From Nitrosomonadales bacterium (lineage in GTDB: Bacteria; Pseudomonadota; Gammaproteobacteria; Burkholderiales; Gallionellaceae), in assembly GCA_016218465.1 (NCBI GenBank), contig JACREA010000243.1, positions 1 through 7,812 of the forward strand: DNA of 7,812 nt, written 5' to 3'. The notes beneath the pieces are model-generated. The model was not told the origin of the DNA. It saw nothing but the letters and a program-made list of their open reading frames with translations, and made no database searches. A program made the translations under genes and the position numbers. Every line of letters begins with the position of its first letter. The stretch's first letter is position 1. Below, one piece after another: positions 6,205-7,812 of this stretch.

Positions 6205-6209
6205 TAAAC

Positions 6210-6236
6210 AAAAAAGGACTGTCGCCAGTCCTTTTT
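6210..6236. terminator. Intrinsic terminator after rplI
   Basis: GGACTG (6216-6221) and CAGTCC (6226-6231) form a perfect 6-base-pair stem with a 4-base loop. On the minus strand the stem is followed by six T (6215-6210), so it ends rpsF-rpsR-rplI transcription about 30 bases after the rplI stop. A-runs on one side and T-runs on the other would let it work in both directions. Confidence 0.88.
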
Positions 6237-6260
6237 GTATTGCCCTGATGCTGCAATGAA

Positions 6261-6710
6261 TTACTGTTCGCCCAGCACCGAGACCGTAATACCCACCACC
6301 ACATCAGTGTGCAGCGCAATGTTGAGGTGATGATCGCCGATCTGCTTGAGGTGGCCTTCAGGCATGCGAACTTGCGATTTTTCAACTTCAAAGCCTTGCT
6401 GAGCCAGCGCGGCGGCAATGTCAGCATTGGTGACGGAACCGAACAGCTTGCCGTCCACACCGGCTTTTTGCACGATCTGTACGGTGGCGCCTGCCAGTTT
6501 TTCGCCGCGTGCTTGCGCATCGGCAAGCTTGGCCTTGTCAGCAGCCTCAAATTCCACACGACGCGCCTCAAACTCGGCCATGTTAGCGGCAGTTGCGCGC
6601 TTGGCCTTGCCTTGCGGAATCAGGAAATTGCGTGCGTAACCGTTCTTGACCTTGACCACATCACCCAATTGACCAACGTTGGTCACTTTTTCCATCAGAA
6701 TTATTTGCAT
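6261..6710 (-). CDS. rplI: 50S ribosomal protein L9
   Basis: The product is 149 residues, the standard length for bL9. The N-terminal 23S rRNA-binding domain has MQIILMEKVTNVGQLGDVV, then VKNGYARNFLIPQGKA (21-36), the family hallmark. A long helix rich in A, E and K (about 41-75) links it to the C-terminal domain, which includes DGKLFGSVTNADIAAAL (85-101) and ends ITVSVLGEQ. L9 stretches out from the base of the L1 stalk and supports reading-frame maintenance. The rpsR stop codon TAA is part of the ribosome site TAAGGAG, 11 bases before this ATG, so translation of the two is closely linked. It is the last gene before the terminator. Confidence 0.98.
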   Translation of the reverse strand: MQIILMEKVTNVGQLGDVVKVKNGYARNFLIPQGKAKRATAANMAEFEARRVEFEAADKAKLADAQARGEKLAGATVQIVQKAGVDGKLFGSVTNADIAAALAQQGFEVEKSQVRMPEGHLKQIGDHHLNIALHTDVVVGITVSVLGEQ

Positions 6711-6721
6711 GGCTTCGCTCC

Positions 6722-6994
6722 TTAGTGTAGATCTGTGTAAGGCATCAAAGCCAGAAAACGCGCGCGTTTCACGGCGGTGCTCAATTGACGCTGGAAGCGT
6801 GTCCTAGTGCCGGTGATGCGCGCCGGGATCAGCTTGCCGTTCTCGGAGATGAATTCCTTGAGGATGTTCACATCCTTGTAATCCACTTCGGCGATCTTCT
6901 CGACTGTGAAGCGGCAGAATTTGCGGCGTTTGAACAGATTGTTGCGGGAAGAACGTTTGTTCTTGTCATCTTTCTTTTTGTCTGGACGTGCCAT
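6722..6994 (-). CDS. rpsR: 30S ribosomal protein S18
   Basis: The product is 90 residues. After a basic, lysine-rich tail (1-24) comes the conserved bS18 core: RRKFCRFTVEKIAEVDYKDV (23-42), ILKEFISENGKLIPARITGT (44-63) and RFQRQLSTAVKRARFLALMP (66-85). S18 binds S6 in the platform of the small subunit. It starts 20 bases after rpsF, with no priB gene between them. AAGGAAAC just before the ATG serves as ribosome site. The S6:S18 pair probably represses this operon through the leader at 7421-7447. Confidence 0.98.
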   Translation of the reverse strand: MARPDKKKDDKNKRSSRNNLFKRRKFCRFTVEKIAEVDYKDVNILKEFISENGKLIPARITGTRTRFQRQLSTAVKRARFLALMPYTDLH

Positions 6995-7014
6995 GATGTT
7001 TCCTTATTCCAAAA

Positions 7015-7401
7015 TTATTGAGCGTCTGCAGCAGCTTCTTCTGCAACTGGTGCTGCACCTTCGGTCGGCATGGAGCGGGATTTTTCTTCCTTCATCATTG
7101 CGGAAGGTTCGGTGACGGCAGCCTTGGTCTTGACGGTCAGGTGACGCAACACCGCATCATTGAAGCGGAACGCGTGCTCCAGCTCGTCCAGTATTTCCTG
7201 GTTGCATTCGATATTCATCAGCACGTAATGCGCCTTGTGAATTTTCTGGATCGGGTATGCCAACTGACGGCGCCCCCAGTCTTCCAGGCGATGGATAAGG
7301 CCACCCTTGGAAGTGACCAGAGTGCGATAACGCTCAATCATCGCGGGTACTTGCTCGCTTTGATCGGGATGCACAATAAAAACGATTTCATAATGTCGCA
7401 T
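7015..7401 (-). CDS. rpsF: 30S ribosomal protein S6
   Basis: The product is 128 residues. The bS6 fold occupies about 1-95: MRHYEIVFIVHPDQSEQVPA, KGGLIHRLEDWGRRQLAYPI (32-51), KAHYVLMNIE (56-65) and AFRFNDAVLRHLTVK (77-91). The tail (about 96-128), ending EGAAPVAEEAAADAQ, is acidic and alanine-rich; such variable, probably disordered tails are common in this family and are where E. coli S6 receives added glutamates (RimK). S6 pairs with S18 on the platform of the 30S subunit. AAGGAG (7412-7407) lies 5 bases before the ATG. It is the first gene of an operon with a strong promoter and a structured leader. Confidence 0.98.
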   Translation of the reverse strand: MRHYEIVFIVHPDQSEQVPAMIERYRTLVTSKGGLIHRLEDWGRRQLAYPIQKIHKAHYVLMNIECNQEILDELEHAFRFNDAVLRHLTVKTKAAVTEPSAMMKEEKSRSMPTEGAAPVAEEAAADAQ

Positions 7402-7406
7402 TACAT

Positions 7407-7412
7407 CTCCTT
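7407..7412 (-). promoter_or_regulatory. Ribosome binding site of rpsF
   Basis: AAGGAG on the minus strand is 5 bases upstream of the rpsF ATG. It lies about 9 bases after the leader stem-loop at 7421-7447, so S6:S18 binding there could block ribosome entry. Confidence 0.8.
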
Positions 7413-7420
7413 ATGGTTAA

Positions 7421-7447
7421 AGCCCCCCGCTTGCGGTGCGGTGGAGC
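7421..7447 (-). promoter_or_regulatory. Probable S6:S18-binding leader structure
   Basis: On the minus strand GCTCC (7447-7443) pairs with GGGGC, and an inner CCG...CGG stem closes a small CAAG loop. The 5' side has an unpaired ACCGCA that contains CCG. A stem with a CCG-containing bulge next to a short hairpin, just before the rpsF ribosome site, is the described form of the S6:S18 autoregulatory motif, which imitates the 16S rRNA site. The fold was drawn by eye, so the exact pairing is uncertain. Confidence 0.6.
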
Positions 7448-7499
7448 AAGGTAAGCGAAACTGCCCATCAGTTTTACAAGCAGTCCCACAGGGGCGCGC

Positions 7500-7527
7500 A
7501 TTATAGCGAAATATGCTTATAGGTCAA
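7500..7527 (-). promoter_or_regulatory. Sigma-70 promoter of the rpsF operon
   Basis: On the minus strand TTGACC (7527-7522) and a perfect TATAAT (7505-7500) are 16 bases apart. The expected transcription start is at about 7493, giving a leader of roughly 90 bases. This is the strongest promoter in the window, as expected for ribosomal proteins. Confidence 0.85.
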
Positions 7528-7685
7528 GGAGTTTTGGTGCTGGTTATTAATTAATGGGCGCTAACGGATCCAGGCTGCCAATCAATCTATATAGAACTGT
7601 AGAACTGGCTTCAAGCACGCTGAACACGGATGTGTCAGCAAAGGGTCAAGGCCCCAGCAATACTCCCTGACGGGAAAAGGGATTG
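7528..7685. other. Spacer between the hypB-like gene and the rpsF promoter
   Basis: No gene is seen. It contains a palindromic ATTAATTAAT (7546-7555), a tandem pair of TAGAACTG (7592-7607), and a hairpin, GCTGAACAC (7619-7627) with GTGTCAGC (7632-7639), which pairs over 8 bases with one bulge and a GGAT loop. The hairpin lacks a T-run, so it is not a clear intrinsic terminator for the minus-strand gene upstream. Confidence 0.5.
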
Positions 7686-7812
7686 TTATGCAACGCGCTG
7701 TTTCGCAGTAATGGCATTGCGGCAACCGCCCTTGATCCACTCCAGCCATTCCGCCATGCCTTCGCCGCTGGCTGCCGAGATGCGAATCACCTGCAGCGCA
7801 GGATTGATGCGG
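7686..7812 (-). CDS. hypB: C-terminal end of a HypB-like hydrogenase nickel-insertion GTPase (partial)
   Basis: The last 41 codons and a TAA stop are present; the rest lies past the right edge. The readable end, starting RINPALQVIRISAASGEGMA and continuing EWLEWIKGG, fits the close of the HypB GTPase domain: a short strand, then a 'SA..GEG' motif (the G5 loop of the nucleotide site), then a helix with W residues. HypB helps HypA deliver nickel to [NiFe]-hydrogenase large subunits, or to urease in some species, in the cytoplasm. The piece ends with a short tail, RNAITAKQRVA. The paralogue UreG is the main alternative. With only 41 residues and none of the diagnostic N-terminal histidines or cysteines visible, the assignment is probable, not firm. 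Confidence 0.65.
   Translation of the reverse strand, partial: RINPALQVIRISAASGEGMAEWLEWIKGGCRNAITAKQRVA

Noticed and set aside
7018..7506. Plus-strand frame of 162 codons
   Set aside because: It is antisense to rpsF, its leader and its promoter.

Overview
The window reads as the chromosome of a Gram-negative, chemolithotrophic betaproteobacterium, probably in the Gallionella/Sideroxydans/Sulfuricella sphere. This is an inference from gene content: a Qmo-type flavoprotein of dissimilatory sulfur metabolism, a NarX/NarL-like two-component pair, a HypB-like hydrogenase maturation protein, and the proteobacterial rpsF-rpsR-rplI-dnaB block. No mobile element, CRISPR array or phage gene was found.

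Layout. (1) Positions 1-1709, minus strand: a YfcE-type metallophosphoesterase, apparently starting at a rare CTG codon, sits directly against qmoA in a TGA-GTG junction. qmoA starts with GTG and runs off the left edge. (2) Positions 1710-1999: an AT-rich divergent intergenic region with two perfect palindromes and candidate promoter elements. (3) Positions 2000-3896, plus strand: a cytoplasmic NarX-like histidine kinase with a cysteine-rich GAF-like sensor region. It overlaps by 8 bases a NarL/FixJ-family response regulator. (4) Positions 3897-4607: a non-coding stretch, a bidirectional terminator, tRNA-Val(GAC) on the minus strand with its own promoter, and a small GIY-YIG-like protein. (5) Positions 4608-4751: a short spacer carrying an imperfect inverted repeat of a dispersed-repeat type. 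(6) Positions 4752-7527, minus strand: promoter, structured leader, rpsF, rpsR, rplI, an intrinsic terminator, then dnaB with a probable separate promoter. The primosome gene priB, often found between rpsF and rpsR, is missing here. (7) Positions 7528-7812: a short spacer, then the last 41 codons of a HypB-like GTPase.

How the parts may work together. QmoA belongs to the membrane complex that passes electrons between APS reductase and the quinone pool, used in reverse by sulfur oxidisers. The kinase/regulator pair is transcribed divergently from the phosphoesterase-qmoA unit, so it could regulate that unit or itself in response to a cytoplasmic redox, oxygen or nitrogen-oxide signal. That link rests only on position and the palindromes between them. 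The ribosomal block is housekeeping, and its leader contains a structure resembling the S6:S18 autoregulatory RNA motif.
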